NCBI RefSeq assembly: GCF_003326795.1
Contig: NZ_JPWI01000003.1
Coordinates: 62,001-126,000, forward strand
DNA length: 64,000 bases
Source of the DNA: Thalassospira profundimaris
Lineage (GTDB): Bacteria > Pseudomonadota > Alphaproteobacteria > Rhodospirillales > Thalassospiraceae
Reading direction: 5' to 3'
Every line of letters begins with the position of its first letter. Position 1 is the first letter of the stretch. Below, in pieces: positions 25,395-34,314 of this stretch. A program made the position numbers and the translations under genes. Under the pieces are notes generated by a model that worked only from the letters and a program-made list of their open reading frames with translations, ran no database searches and was not told where the DNA came from.

Positions 25395-26671
25395 TCGTCG
25401 CCATTATCTTTGTCGTTCTGATGGTTTTGGGCATGCCGATCGGTTTTGCCCTGGGTGTGGCAGGTGTCGTTGGCCTGTTTGACATGGGCGGGGGGATGTT
25501 TCTGTCCCAGGGCCCAAGCAAGGTATTTAACGGACTGAACGTCTTTCCGTTCCTTGCCATGCCTTTCTTTATTCTTGCTGGCGAAATCATGAACCATATC
25601 GGCATCACAAGCCGTCTGGTGAAATTTGCCCAGGCCCTTGTCGGGCATATGCGTGGTGGTCTGGCCCATACCAATATGCTGGCATCCGTTTTCTTTGCGG
25701 GACTTACGGGTGCCGCAACGGCGGATGCGGCGGCCTTTGGCAAGACGCTTGTTCCTGCCATGGTCGAACGCGGATATCGCCGTGACTATGCCTGTGCGGT
25801 GACGGCCGCCGGGTCGATCATCGGCCCGACCATTCCCCCATCGGGACTGATGGTGGTCTATGGCTCACTGATGGGGGTTTCGATTGGTGGTCTGTTTGCC
25901 GCAGGTATTTTGCCGGGTCTAATGATCTGTCTGATCTGCATGACCGTGATTGCGGTGACGGCACGCGCCAAGAACCTGCCGAAAAATGAACGTCGGGCCA
26001 CACTTCTTGAAATCTGGCAGATTTTCAAATCATCGATTACCGCACTGATCATGCCTCTGATCATTCTGGGCGGCATTCTTGGCGGGATTGTCACACCGAC
26101 CGAGGCTGCATCGGTTGCGGTTGCCTATGCGCTGTTTATCGGTGTGTTCATCTATCGTGCGCTGAGCTTTGCCGATTTCTTCGGGATGCTGGTGCGCACA
26201 GCCCGCGTCACGGGCGTGATTTTCGTGATTATTGCCTTTGCGTCGATCCTCGGCTGGTGGCTGAGCTTCAATCGCATTCCGCAAGAAGTCGCAAGCCTTG
26301 TTCTGGGTGTGTCCGGGAACCCCTATATCGTGATCTTCATGATTGTCGGTCTGCTTCTGCTGATCGGTATGGTGATGGATATCAACGCCATCCTGATCAT
26401 TCTGGCACCGGTTCTGGTTCCGCTGACAGTCCAGATCGGAATGGACCCGATCCATGCCGGGATCATCTTTATCCTTGCGCTCAATATCTCGCTGATGACG
26501 CCGCCTGTCGGGGCCTGTCTGTTCGTGTTGTCATCGGTGACGGGTGAAAAGCTTGAAAAAATTGCAGCACAGCTTTGGCCATTCCTTTTGGCTGAACTGG
26601 GTGTGCTGTTCCTGTTTGCCTTCTGGTCGGATCTGGCGCTCGCGATACCGCGACTGCTGGGCTTCCGCTAG
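25391..26671 (+). CDS. dctM: TRAP transporter large permease, DctM
   Basis: A 426-residue polytopic permease with about 12 membrane segments. The family landmarks are GITSRLVKFAQALVGHMRGGLAHTNMLAS in pieces, GSIIGPTIPPSG and ILGGIVTPTEAASVAV. It forms the sodium-driven translocation pathway with DctQ. Its ATG overlaps the dctQ stop; dctP starts 99 bases downstream, after a short spacer with AGGAGAGG. Confidence 0.93.
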   Translation: MIVAIIFVVLMVLGMPIGFALGVAGVVGLFDMGGGMFLSQGPSKVFNGLNVFPFLAMPFFILAGEIMNHIGITSRLVKFAQALVGHMRGGLAHTNMLASVFFAGLTGAATADAAAFGKTLVPAMVERGYRRDYACAVTAAGSIIGPTIPPSGLMVVYGSLMGVSIGGLFAAGILPGLMICLICMTVIAVTARAKNLPKNERRATLLEIWQIFKSSITALIMPLIILGGILGGIVTPTEAASVAVAYALFIGVFIYRALSFADFFGMLVRTARVTGVIFVIIAFASILGWWLSFNRIPQEVASLVLGVSGNPYIVIFMIVGLLLLIGMVMDINAILIILAPVLVPLTVQIGMDPIHAGIIFILALNISLMTPPVGACLFVLSSVTGEKLEKIAAQLWPFLLAELGVLFLFAFWSDLALAIPRLLGFR

Positions 26672-26770
26672 GCCTGCGGGGTGAAGGCAGCCCCGGTCAG
26701 TCCGGGCCGGGGCACGCACCAAAACAAAATGCCGGACACCATAAAGTCGTTACATCAAGGAGAGGTAAGA

Positions 26771-27826
26771 ATGAAAACCGTAAAGCGTTTGGGCGCAGCC
26801 GCCCTGGCAACTGCGATGCTGATGGGCAGCACCTCGATGGCGTTTGCCGAGGCCAAAGTCCTGAAATTCGCCCACGACAATAAAACCGACCCGTTCGAAA
26901 ACCCGGCACATGCCTGTACTGCTGTTTTTGCCAATATTGTCGAAGCTGACACCAATGGCGAAATCAAGGTTGAAGTCTATCCGTCCAACCAGCTTGGTTC
27001 GGCCGCCGAACATGTTCAAATGGTTCGTGATGGTCTGATTCAGGGTACCCTGACCTCGACCGGGGCGCTGGCATCCTATTATCCGCGCATCGATGTTCTG
27101 AACCTTGCATTCGCATTTGACAGCAACGCGTCCACCTATGACGTATTTGATGGTCCTTTCGGCTCGGCGCTTGCGTCTGACATCGAAGGTACCCTTGGTG
27201 ATGTCAAGGTTCTGGGCTTCCCTGATACCGGCGGGTTCTTTGCTGTGACCAACTCCCAGCATGCGATTGCCACCCTTGAGGATTTCAAGGGTATTCGTAT
27301 CCGCACCATGTCACTGCCGTCACACCAGAAAATCATGCAGGCACTGGGTGCAGAAGCATATCCGATGGCCTGGGGCGAAGTTTATGCCGGCCTTCAGACC
27401 GGCGTGATCGACGGTCAGATGAACCCGGTTCCGACCGTGACCTTTGCCAAGTTCAACGAAGTTCAGGGATACCTGACCCTGACCAATCACCTGTTCTCGC
27501 CTTACACCATGATGCTGTCCAAAGCATTCTGGGATGACCTGACCGCCGATCAGCAGAAAATCATCCGCTACGCTGCCCAGTCTTGCGTTGTTGCAAGCCG
27601 CGGTGTGTCACGCGTGATCGAGGCGTCTGATCGTGGTCTTGCCGGTCTTAAGGACAAAATGGAAATCACCGCTCTGTCGGCTGAAGACCGTGAAAAGTTC
27701 AAAGAGGCAACCCAGCCGGTCGTGATCCAGCACGTACAGGAAAGCCTTGGCGACGAAGGTGTGAAACTTCTGAACCTGTTCAAGGAAGAAGTCGAGAAAG
27801 CCAACGCCAGCCGCTACATGGAATAA
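26771..27826 (+). CDS. dctP: TRAP transporter substrate-binding protein, DctP family
   Basis: A 351-residue periplasmic receptor. The Sec signal peptide (residues 1 to about 25, MAFAEA cleavage region) precedes the mature start VLKFAHDNKTDPFENPAH. The GIRIRTMSLPSHQKIMQALGAEAYPMAWGE region (in parts) carries the conserved carboxylate-binding arginine. ATG 26771 has AGGAGAGG 5-6 bases ahead and is followed directly by the signal peptide; the longer frame to 26681 is not credible. A GC-rich hairpin after the gene may limit read-through into the peptidase gene. Confidence 0.9.
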   Translation: MKTVKRLGAAALATAMLMGSTSMAFAEAKVLKFAHDNKTDPFENPAHACTAVFANIVEADTNGEIKVEVYPSNQLGSAAEHVQMVRDGLIQGTLTSTGALASYYPRIDVLNLAFAFDSNASTYDVFDGPFGSALASDIEGTLGDVKVLGFPDTGGFFAVTNSQHAIATLEDFKGIRIRTMSLPSHQKIMQALGAEAYPMAWGEVYAGLQTGVIDGQMNPVPTVTFAKFNEVQGYLTLTNHLFSPYTMMLSKAFWDDLTADQQKIIRYAAQSCVVASRGVSRVIEASDRGLAGLKDKMEITALSAEDREKFKEATQPVVIQHVQESLGDEGVKLLNLFKEEVEKANASRYME

Positions 27827-27839
27827 GCCATTCCACCCA

Positions 27840-27867
27840 CCGAAGGGGCGGCTTTCTGCCCCTTCGG
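27840..27867 (+). terminator. Hairpin after dctP
   Basis: CCGAAGGGGC (27840-27849) pairs perfectly with GCCCCTTCGG (27858-27867) around an 8-base loop, followed by ATTTCATT. The T-run is weak, so partial termination or 3'-end stabilisation of the dctP message is likely. Confidence 0.6.
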
Positions 27868-27912
27868 ATTTCATTAGCTGATATCAAAAGACCAATAACA
27901 AAGGCACGGGCC

Positions 27913-29382
27913 ATGCGGATTTTTTGCGCCTCGATTGCAACCGAGACCAATACATTTTCACCTTTAAGAACCGATTTTTCCGATTTTCAGGAAAGCTTTT
28001 ACGCGCCGCCTGGTCAGCATCCGGTAACCCCGACGCTGTGCAGTGCCGTCTTTACCGAAGGCCGCCTTCGTGCCGCAAAGGAAGGCTGGGACCTGATCGA
28101 AGGCACTGCAACCTGGGCTGAGCCCGGCGGGCTTGTCAGTCGCGAAACCTATGAACAGCTTCGCGACGAGGTTCTGGGGCAGCTCCGCGCGGCCATGCCG
28201 GTTGATGGCGTGATCCTTGGCCTGCATGGCGCGATGGTTGCGCAGGATTATCTTGATTGCGAGGGCGATCTTATTTCACGCATTCGCGCGCTTGTTGGTC
28301 CGGAAGTTGTGATCGGCACCAGCTTTGACCCGCATAGCCATCTGACTGCATTGCGTGTCGATAATGCCGACATCATCGTCGCCTTCAAGGAATTCCCCCA
28401 TACCGATTTCGTCGAAACCGGGCGTGCGGTGGTTGATCTTGTGTTGCGCACGCTGCGCGGTGAAATCACGCCGACCAAGGCAGTCTTTGATTGCCATATG
28501 ATCGAAGTCCTGCCGACATCGCGTGAACCGATGCGGTCCTTTATTGACCGCGCAAAGGATATGGAAGGGACGGGCGATATTTTATCGGTTTCCTTCATTC
28601 ATGGCTTTATGGCCGGTGACGTGCCCGACCTTGGTGCCAAGGTCATTGTCACCACCAACAATAACCCTGCGGAAGCCAAACAGATTGCACGAGACCTGGG
28701 GGTTGAGTTGTTTGGTTTCCGTGGGGCCACCCGGCCGACATTCCTTAAACCCGAAGCGGCCCTTGATCAGGCATTGGCGTCGGACGCCAAACCTATTGTG
28801 CTAACCGATGTCTGGGATAATCCGGGCGGAGGCGTACCGGGCGACAGCACGATTTTACTGCGCGCGGTGATGGAACGCGGGCTTTCTGATTATGCCTTTG
28901 GCACGCTTTGGGACCCGATGGCGGTAAAGATCTGTTTTTCTGCGGGCGAGGGCGCGACATTGCCGCTGCGCTTTGGCGGTAAAACCGGTGCCCATGCCGG
29001 TGCCCCGATTGACGCCGAGGTCACGGTCAAGAAGCTTGAACGTAATGCCTGGCAGTATTTCGGCGAAAGCATTGTGCCGCTTGGCGATTGTGCGGTGATC
29101 GTTCTTCCGGGCGGGGGTGAGGTGATCCTCAATACCAACCGGTCGCAAAGTTTCGATCCCAGCCTGTTTTCGAATATGGGGATCGATCCGAAATCAAAAA
29201 AATATTTGTTTATCAAATCGACCAATCACTTCTACGATGCCTTCGCCAAAATCGCGGGCGAGATCATCTATATTGATGTGCATGGTCCTTATCCTTCGGA
29301 TCCGAAAACCAATGGATACCGTCATGTCAAACGTCCGCTTTGGCCGATTGTCGATGATCCGTTTGCCCAAAAGGCCAGCTGA
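27913..29382 (+). CDS. M81-family metallopeptidase (MlrC/DUF1485-like)
   Basis: A 489-residue protein of the M81 family, named for MlrC of the microcystin degradation pathway. Recognisable are the start MRIFCASIATETNTFSP, GLHGAMVAQDYLDCEGDLI, ASFDPHSHL-like GTSFDPHSHLT and VWDNPGGGVPGDST. Members are zinc-dependent amide hydrolases whose natural substrates are mostly unknown. It lies between the TRAP genes and a D-threonine aldolase family gene, with 55 bases to the latter. I infer hydrolysis of an amide-linked precursor imported by the TRAP system. Confidence 0.88.
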   Translation: MRIFCASIATETNTFSPLRTDFSDFQESFYAPPGQHPVTPTLCSAVFTEGRLRAAKEGWDLIEGTATWAEPGGLVSRETYEQLRDEVLGQLRAAMPVDGVILGLHGAMVAQDYLDCEGDLISRIRALVGPEVVIGTSFDPHSHLTALRVDNADIIVAFKEFPHTDFVETGRAVVDLVLRTLRGEITPTKAVFDCHMIEVLPTSREPMRSFIDRAKDMEGTGDILSVSFIHGFMAGDVPDLGAKVIVTTNNNPAEAKQIARDLGVELFGFRGATRPTFLKPEAALDQALASDAKPIVLTDVWDNPGGGVPGDSTILLRAVMERGLSDYAFGTLWDPMAVKICFSAGEGATLPLRFGGKTGAHAGAPIDAEVTVKKLERNAWQYFGESIVPLGDCAVIVLPGGGEVILNTNRSQSFDPSLFSNMGIDPKSKKYLFIKSTNHFYDAFAKIAGEIIYIDVHGPYPSDPKTNGYRHVKRPLWPIVDDPFAQKAS

Positions 29383-29437
29383 TTGTTGATTGCCATCGCC
29401 CCTTCGCGTCACCACCGAAAATCAAAGGACGTTTTTC

Positions 29438-30508
29438 ATGACCCGTTCACCGCAATATCCCCAACTTGATACGCCTTGCGCGGTGATCAATCTTGATACG
29501 GTCGATCGCAACGTAAATGCCTATCAGGCCTATTGCGACAAGCACGGTATTGCGCTGCGCCCGCATATCAAGACTCACAAGATCCCGGCCTTTGCCAAAC
29601 AGCAAATCGATGCCGGGGCCAGGGGAATTACCTGTCAGAAAATTGGCGAGGCCGAAATTATGGCCGATGCCGGACTGGATGACATTCTTCTGACCTATAA
29701 TGTGTTGGGAGAACGCAAGCTTGCCCGTCTGCGTTCCTTGTTTGACCGGATCAAAACACTTCGTGTTGTTGCCGATAACGAGGCCGTCATCGAAGGCCTG
29801 TCGCGTGCCTTTTCTGACAGTGCCAAGCCGCTGGAAATCCTGATTGAATGTGATACCGGCGGCGGACGTTGTGGTGTGCAAAGCCCCGATGCAGCAGTGG
29901 TTCTTGCACAAAAGATCCAATCCCTTCCGGGCATTGCCTTTGCCGGTCTGATGACCTATCCGGCGGCCGGTGGTGGACCGAAAGTCGGCGGGTTCTTTGG
30001 CGATGCCATGGCCAAGCTCGACGCGGTCGGGATTGACTGCCCGATCAGAAGTTCGGGCGGGACACCCGATATGTGGAAGGCCCACGAAGTATCGAACGTC
30101 ACCGAACATCGTATCGGCACCTATATCTATAACGACCGGTCATTGATGGCGCGTGAGGTCTGTGGCGAGGATGATTGTGCACTTCGTGTTCTGGCCGAGG
30201 TGGTTTCACTCCCGGCACCCGGACGTGCAATCATTGATGCGGGATCAAAGGTTCTGACTTCCGATCTTTTGGGTCTTGAGGGATATGGCTGTGTCGTTGG
30301 CCATCCCGAGGTCAATGTGGTCGGTCTTTCCGAAGAACACGGCATCCTGCATTTCGAGGCCGATCTGAGCCCGTTTGAAATCGGCGAGCGGATCGAAATC
30401 ATCCCCAACCATGTCTGCGTGGTCAGCAATATGCTTGATCAGGTGCATCTGGTGCGTGGGGACGTGATCTCAACGGTCGATGTCACCGCACGCGGCAAGG
30501 TTTTGTAA
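29438..30508 (+). CDS. D-threonine aldolase / D-serine dehydratase family PLP enzyme (possible D-glucosaminate dehydratase)
   Basis: A 356-residue fold-III (alanine racemase-like) PLP enzyme. Lys45 in RPHIKTHK is the expected Schiff-base lysine. The C-terminal metal pair appears as His325-Val-Cys327 (IPNHVCVV), the HxC form found in D-serine dehydratases rather than the HxD of D-threonine aldolases. The start ATG 29438 follows AAAGGAC. D-glucosaminate dehydratase is, as I recall, a metal- and PLP-dependent enzyme with aldolase side activity, compatible with this family. With kdgK and ridA nearby I favour a 2-amino-2-deoxy sugar acid dehydratase; a D-hydroxyamino acid lyase remains possible. 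Confidence 0.8.
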   Translation: MTRSPQYPQLDTPCAVINLDTVDRNVNAYQAYCDKHGIALRPHIKTHKIPAFAKQQIDAGARGITCQKIGEAEIMADAGLDDILLTYNVLGERKLARLRSLFDRIKTLRVVADNEAVIEGLSRAFSDSAKPLEILIECDTGGGRCGVQSPDAAVVLAQKIQSLPGIAFAGLMTYPAAGGGPKVGGFFGDAMAKLDAVGIDCPIRSSGGTPDMWKAHEVSNVTEHRIGTYIYNDRSLMAREVCGEDDCALRVLAEVVSLPAPGRAIIDAGSKVLTSDLLGLEGYGCVVGHPEVNVVGLSEEHGILHFEADLSPFEIGERIEIIPNHVCVVSNMLDQVHLVRGDVISTVDVTARGKVL

Positions 30509-30533
30509 CCAAACAATCCATATCGCGGGAAGG

Positions 30534-30551
30534 CCCGGCGGTCACGCCGGG
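30534..30551. terminator. Hairpin between convergent genes
   Basis: CCCGGCG (30534-30540) pairs with CGCCGGG (30545-30551) around GTCA. It overlaps the stop of the leftward hypothetical gene and follows the rightward PLP enzyme gene. There is no T-run. Confidence 0.45.
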
Positions 30552-31033
30552 TCGTGATTGGGCAGATAGCCGGTGAAACCGGTGATCAGCCATTTCCCGT
30601 CATCCTGTTTTTCGCAGTAATAATGGGTTTTCCAAAGCAGACGGTCTTCTGTGCCGTCTTCTTTTTTGATGCGCCCGTTGAAATGTTTGCGCACCAATGC
30701 GCGGTTGCCGGTAATGTCGATTTTCTCAAGCCTGGTTGCACGAAATACACCCGCATAAAGGTCTTCGGCAAACGCGATTTTTTGCGCTTCGATCGCCTGA
30801 CGCAGCCATTCATCGCGATAGGCCCCAAGATCGGGAAACATCATTTTCCAGTCATCGGGATTATCGGATTTACAGGCATCAATCGCATAAAACCCGTCTG
30901 CCTTGAAATCATCCTCGACCATCGACCAGTCGGCGGCAACGAAGGCCGCAATATCGCGCGGAACCAGCATTTCCCATATTTGATTGCGGTCGGTATCAGA
31001 TGGCGGAAACGGGCTTTGATCGGTGGGGCGCAT
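30542..31033 (-). CDS. Hypothetical protein, possibly NTF2/SnoaL-like
   Basis: A 163-residue soluble protein. No signal peptide or membrane segment is visible. The C-terminal half (FNGRIKKEDGTEDRLLWKTHYYCEKQDDGKWLITGFTGYLP) has the alternating strand pattern and the K-W-I-xGF ending seen in NTF2/SnoaL-type domains, and the N-terminus has paired tryptophan-containing helices (MLVPRDIAAFVAADW). I do not recognise a specific family. It is convergent with the PLP enzyme gene and divergent from the hydrolase gene, so it stands alone. Confidence 0.7.
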   Translation of the reverse strand: MRPTDQSPFPPSDTDRNQIWEMLVPRDIAAFVAADWSMVEDDFKADGFYAIDACKSDNPDDWKMMFPDLGAYRDEWLRQAIEAQKIAFAEDLYAGVFRATRLEKIDITGNRALVRKHFNGRIKKEDGTEDRLLWKTHYYCEKQDDGKWLITGFTGYLPNHDPA

Positions 31034-31231
31034 TGCTGTCTATCCGGTTGATATAAAAATGATTTAACCCATTTTCGCATCCCGGCGATGGCGGTTCAAT
31101 CACAGAAGAAACAAACGCGTAAAAATACGCATCCCCGATGCGAAGTGATTGCAAACAGGGAAAAATTGAAGAAAGATCGGTATTGAAGATCAGATCGTAT
31201 ACAGATCTAACCCATAAAATCCGAGGTGCCG

Positions 31232-32083
31232 ATGGCTTGGGGTGGTTTCACATCAGCTGAACTTGAATGGCAATATAATCCGCGCGAAACCGTGCCGGAA
31301 TTCATGACGCATTTCGAACGGTTTGTGAAACTGTCCGGTGAAACCCGCGCACAGTTGGGCGGCAAAATTGATGTCCGGTTCGGTGACGGACCCAAGGAAA
31401 CCATGGATGTTTTCATGGCATCCGATCCCGGTGCCCCGGTTCATATCTTCTTCCATGGCGGATACTGGCGCAGTCAGGACAAAAAGGATTATGCCTTTGT
31501 CGCCCGTGATCTGGTGGCGGCCGGGTTTACGGTGATTTGCCCGAACTATGATCTTTGTCCTGATGTCACGGTGGCCGATATCACCGAGGAAGCCGTGCGT
31601 TGCATCGACTATGTCTATCGCAATGTCGAAGATTTTAACGGGGATCGGGACAATATCTCGATCTCTGGCCATTCAGCAGGCGGGCAGATTGTCGCGCGCC
31701 TTGCCACCCATGACTGGGAAGAAACACTTGGCGATGCGACACCGTTTTCGGCCGTGATTCCGATTTCGGGTGTTTTTGATCTTGAGCCGATCCGTCACAC
31801 CAGTCTGAATGACGATATTCGTCTTGATGAAGCATCGGCTGCAGATAATTCCCCGATGCTTGATGCTGTGCCGATGGATGTGCATATGATGGTCATTGTC
31901 GGCGGCAATGAAAGCCCGGAATTCGTGCGCCAAAGTGATGCCTATGCAGCCTATTGCGGAAGTGCCGGGCACAAGGTTCCTGTCTACAAGGCCTGGGGGG
32001 CGAACCACTTTACCGTGCTTGAAGAAGTGTTTTTGGGTACCGGTTCGTTGTTTGGGCATCTCAAGCGGTTCCTGCAACCGTAA
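31232..32083 (+). CDS. Alpha/beta hydrolase, kynurenine formamidase-like
   Basis: A 283-residue hydrolase. The oxyanion motif HGGYWRSQDKKDY and the nucleophile elbow SGHSAGGQ are those of the arylformamidase/esterase-lipase group; the C-terminal GANHFTVLEE carries the catalytic histidine. ATG 31232 is preferred over GTG 31226, with GAGG upstream. In the kynurenine pathway such enzymes hydrolyse N-formylkynurenine, but no kynureninase or dioxygenase is nearby, so an amide or ester hydrolase with another substrate is equally possible. The same-strand ornithine cyclodeaminase homologue begins 125 bases later. Confidence 0.8.
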   Translation: MAWGGFTSAELEWQYNPRETVPEFMTHFERFVKLSGETRAQLGGKIDVRFGDGPKETMDVFMASDPGAPVHIFFHGGYWRSQDKKDYAFVARDLVAAGFTVICPNYDLCPDVTVADITEEAVRCIDYVYRNVEDFNGDRDNISISGHSAGGQIVARLATHDWEETLGDATPFSAVIPISGVFDLEPIRHTSLNDDIRLDEASAADNSPMLDAVPMDVHMMVIVGGNESPEFVRQSDAYAAYCGSAGHKVPVYKAWGANHFTVLEEVFLGTGSLFGHLKRFLQP

Positions 32084-32208
32084 ATCACGGAAAATCACCT
32101 AAAAACAGCATGAAAAACCATCGCACTTCCTGTGACGCGGGCAGTCTGACGTGATATAAAAAATGTCCGCTACCATACTGAAACACAAATAATTCTACAG
32201 GAAGGCCC

Positions 32209-33150
32209 ATGCGTTTCGTTACTGCCGAAGATATCGACAAATTTGTATCGCCCCGTGATCTGGTTGAAGCCCTTCGTGATGGTTTTGCACAAGGCTGCGA
32301 AGCGCCGTTGCGCAGTCATTTCAACATGGAACGCAGTAACGAGGATGATGCAACTTTCCTGATCATGCCAGCCTGGCAAAAAGACGGGGCAGCGGGTGTT
32401 AAAATCGCCGCTGTTGTGCCGGGGAATTCTGCACGCAATCTTCCGGCGGTTTCGGGAACCTATGTGCTGCTTGATGCGGTCACCGGACAGCCATCGGCCG
32501 TGATTGATGGCACCAAGCTGACCACGCGCCGCACGGCGGCGGCATCGGCGCTGGCGGCTGACTATCTGGCACGCGAGGATGCGACGGATATGGTCATGGT
32601 CGGTTCAGGTGCCATGGCCCCGCAATTGATCAAGGCCCATGCGTCGGTGCGTCCGATCAAAAATGTCACGATCTGGAACCGCAATGCCGACAAGGCGATG
32701 AAACTTGCCACCGAGATCGCCGAACTTGGTTTCAATGCGTCGGGAACCGATGATCTTGAAACCGCCTGCAAGTCCGCAGACCTGATTTCATGTGCGACCC
32801 TTTCGACCGAGCCGCTGGTACGCGGTGACTGGCTGCGTGATGGCACCCATGTCGATCTGGTGGGCGCGTTCAAGCCGACCATGCGCGAAAGTGATGATGC
32901 CGTCATGGCGAAATCGCGCATCTATGTCGACAGCTTCGAAGGGGCCAGCGCCGAAGGCGGCGATGTTGTTCAGGCAATCAAAAGCGGTGCCATCGCCAAG
33001 TCCGATATCATCGGTGATCTGTTTGGCCTGACCCGTGGTGAAGTCAAAGGGCGTGAAACCGATGGCGAATGCACGGTGTTTAAATCCGTCGGACATTCGC
33101 TGGAAGATTTCTTTGCCGCTGTTACTGTAGTCAAGGCGGTTGAAAAATGA
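32209..33150 (+). CDS. Ornithine cyclodeaminase/mu-crystallin family protein
   Basis: A 313-residue NAD(P)-dependent enzyme. The N-terminal substrate domain has the family segment GVKIAAVVPGNSARNLPAVSGTYVLLDA (in parts) and TTRRTAAASALAADYLA; the Rossmann core begins at MVMVGSGAMAP. Members include ornithine cyclodeaminase, alanine dehydrogenase and ketimine reductases, so the exact reaction cannot be assigned. It ends in an ATGA overlap with a thioesterase gene, which points to a shared pathway. Confidence 0.85.
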   Translation: MRFVTAEDIDKFVSPRDLVEALRDGFAQGCEAPLRSHFNMERSNEDDATFLIMPAWQKDGAAGVKIAAVVPGNSARNLPAVSGTYVLLDAVTGQPSAVIDGTKLTTRRTAAASALAADYLAREDATDMVMVGSGAMAPQLIKAHASVRPIKNVTIWNRNADKAMKLATEIAELGFNASGTDDLETACKSADLISCATLSTEPLVRGDWLRDGTHVDLVGAFKPTMRESDDAVMAKSRIYVDSFEGASAEGGDVVQAIKSGAIAKSDIIGDLFGLTRGEVKGRETDGECTVFKSVGHSLEDFFAAVTVVKAVEK

Positions 33151-33644
33151 TCAGCAAGGATCTGTTTGCCAAAGAACCGCTCGAAGTATTTCGCGGAACC
33201 ATCAAACCGGAATGGATTGATTTTAACGGCCATATGAATGTCGGATATTACGTGGTTGCATTCGATCTGGGGTCCATGGCGTTCCTGAATGCGGTGGGTA
33301 TGGGCTTGAACTATCCCGAACAGCGCAATGGATCGACCTTTGCCCTTGAAATGCATGTGACCTATGACCGGGAAATTCATCAGGATGAACCGTTTGTCAT
33401 TCACACCCGTGTACTCGATTGCGACCAGAAGCGTGTTCACATGTATCACGAAATGCGTCACGGCACCGAAGGCTGGCTGGCATCAACCAACGAAATCATC
33501 ACCATGCATATCAATATGACGGAACGCCGGTCGGCCCCGTTCCCCGACGATATCATGGCGACACTCAACAAGATCAGGGAAGCCCATGCTGACCTTCCGA
33601 TCCCGTCCGGTGTCGGGCGCAAGATCGGCATTCGCCGCAAGTGA
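33147..33644 (+). CDS. 4HBT-type hotdog thioesterase
   Basis: A 165-residue hotdog-fold protein. The catalytic region WIDFNGHMNVGYYVVAFD places the conserved Asp and the Asn-Gly-His motif at about residues 26-31. The sequence resembles the thioesterase domain fused to or encoded near L-carnitine dehydrogenases (betainyl-CoA thioesterase type). It overlaps the ornithine cyclodeaminase-like gene by 4 bases, and a strong terminator follows, closing the operon. The acyl-CoA substrate is unknown. Confidence 0.82.
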   Translation: MISKDLFAKEPLEVFRGTIKPEWIDFNGHMNVGYYVVAFDLGSMAFLNAVGMGLNYPEQRNGSTFALEMHVTYDREIHQDEPFVIHTRVLDCDQKRVHMYHEMRHGTEGWLASTNEIITMHINMTERRSAPFPDDIMATLNKIREAHADLPIPSGVGRKIGIRRK

Positions 33645-33650
33645 AATGAT

Positions 33651-33686
33651 AAACCCCGCATCGGATGGATGCGGGGTTTTCTTTTT
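33651..33686. terminator. Intrinsic terminator after the thioesterase gene
   Basis: AAACCCCGCATC (33651-33662) pairs with GATGCGGGGTTT (33668-33679) around a 5-base loop, followed by TCTTTTT. The A-run on the left makes it usable by the convergent GNAT gene too. Confidence 0.85.
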
Positions 33687-33701
33687 GCGAAATGTACCGG
33701 C

Positions 33702-34214
33702 TTAGGGACGGGTTGCCATATAGAGCCTGCATATCTCGCCCGACTGATTGACATCCTGATCCCGTAAAAATGTCAGGCCCAGTTTTTCAAGCATGTGAAT
33801 GGACGGGCCATTATCGGGCAGGCAGTAACCATAAACCTTGTCAAAACCATAGATGTTCCAGCCGTGATCAAGCAGGGCGGAACAGACTTCATAGGCGTAT
33901 CCCTTGCCCTGATGGGGCTCTGTCACGGCATAACCGATATCAGGCGCATCAAGGGTATCGCGTTTGACAAAGCCGATCAGTCCAATCGGGCTTTGTGTTT
34001 CCTTTTCCAGCGCAACGCACATTCCGAAGCCAAGCTTTTCATAATTCTCGCGAAAGCGCAGATCAATGTAATCGCGTGCGGCCTGAAGGTCGTGGATGTT
34101 GCGATCACCGATAAAACGGATCCATCCCGGCTCGTTGAGCAGTTGCAGAATGAACGGTGCGTCGTCATGGGTGGCTTCGCGCAGGATTGTGCGCGGTGTT
34201 TCAAGAATGGTCAT
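33702..34214 (-). CDS. GNAT acetyltransferase, RimJ/RimL type
   Basis: A 170-residue GNAT of the Acetyltransf_3 type. Marks are the beginning ETPRTILREATHDDAPFILQLLNEP, the acetyl-CoA loop EPHQGKGYAYE (Q-x-x-G-Y-A), and the late NGPSIHMLEKLGL. This group acetylates protein N-termini, aminoglycosides or polyamines; the substrate here is not evident. It is transcribed alone, convergent with the thioesterase gene and divergent from the hydrolase-OsmC gene. Confidence 0.85.
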   Translation of the reverse strand: MTILETPRTILREATHDDAPFILQLLNEPGWIRFIGDRNIHDLQAARDYIDLRFRENYEKLGFGMCVALEKETQSPIGLIGFVKRDTLDAPDIGYAVTEPHQGKGYAYEVCSALLDHGWNIYGFDKVYGYCLPDNGPSIHMLEKLGLTFLRDQDVNQSGEICRLYMATRP

Positions 34215-34314
34215 GATGTGGGGCGCTTGTTATGGTGGAAAAAGACGTTCAGAACTTTACCGTGAATTCCATGTAATCAAAGCCGTTTTTCGGTTTGCAG
34301 ACACGGAGAGATCA

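Noticed and set aside
30542-31033. Assignment of the hypothetical protein to a named enzyme family
   Set aside because: The resemblance to NTF2/SnoaL domains is only a strand pattern and no catalytic motif can be named, so it is left hypothetical.
34096-34314. Upstream extension of the hydrolase-OsmC gene
   Set aside because: The extension overlaps the divergent GNAT gene and has no similarity to the hydrolase fold; ATG 34315 has a good ribosome site.
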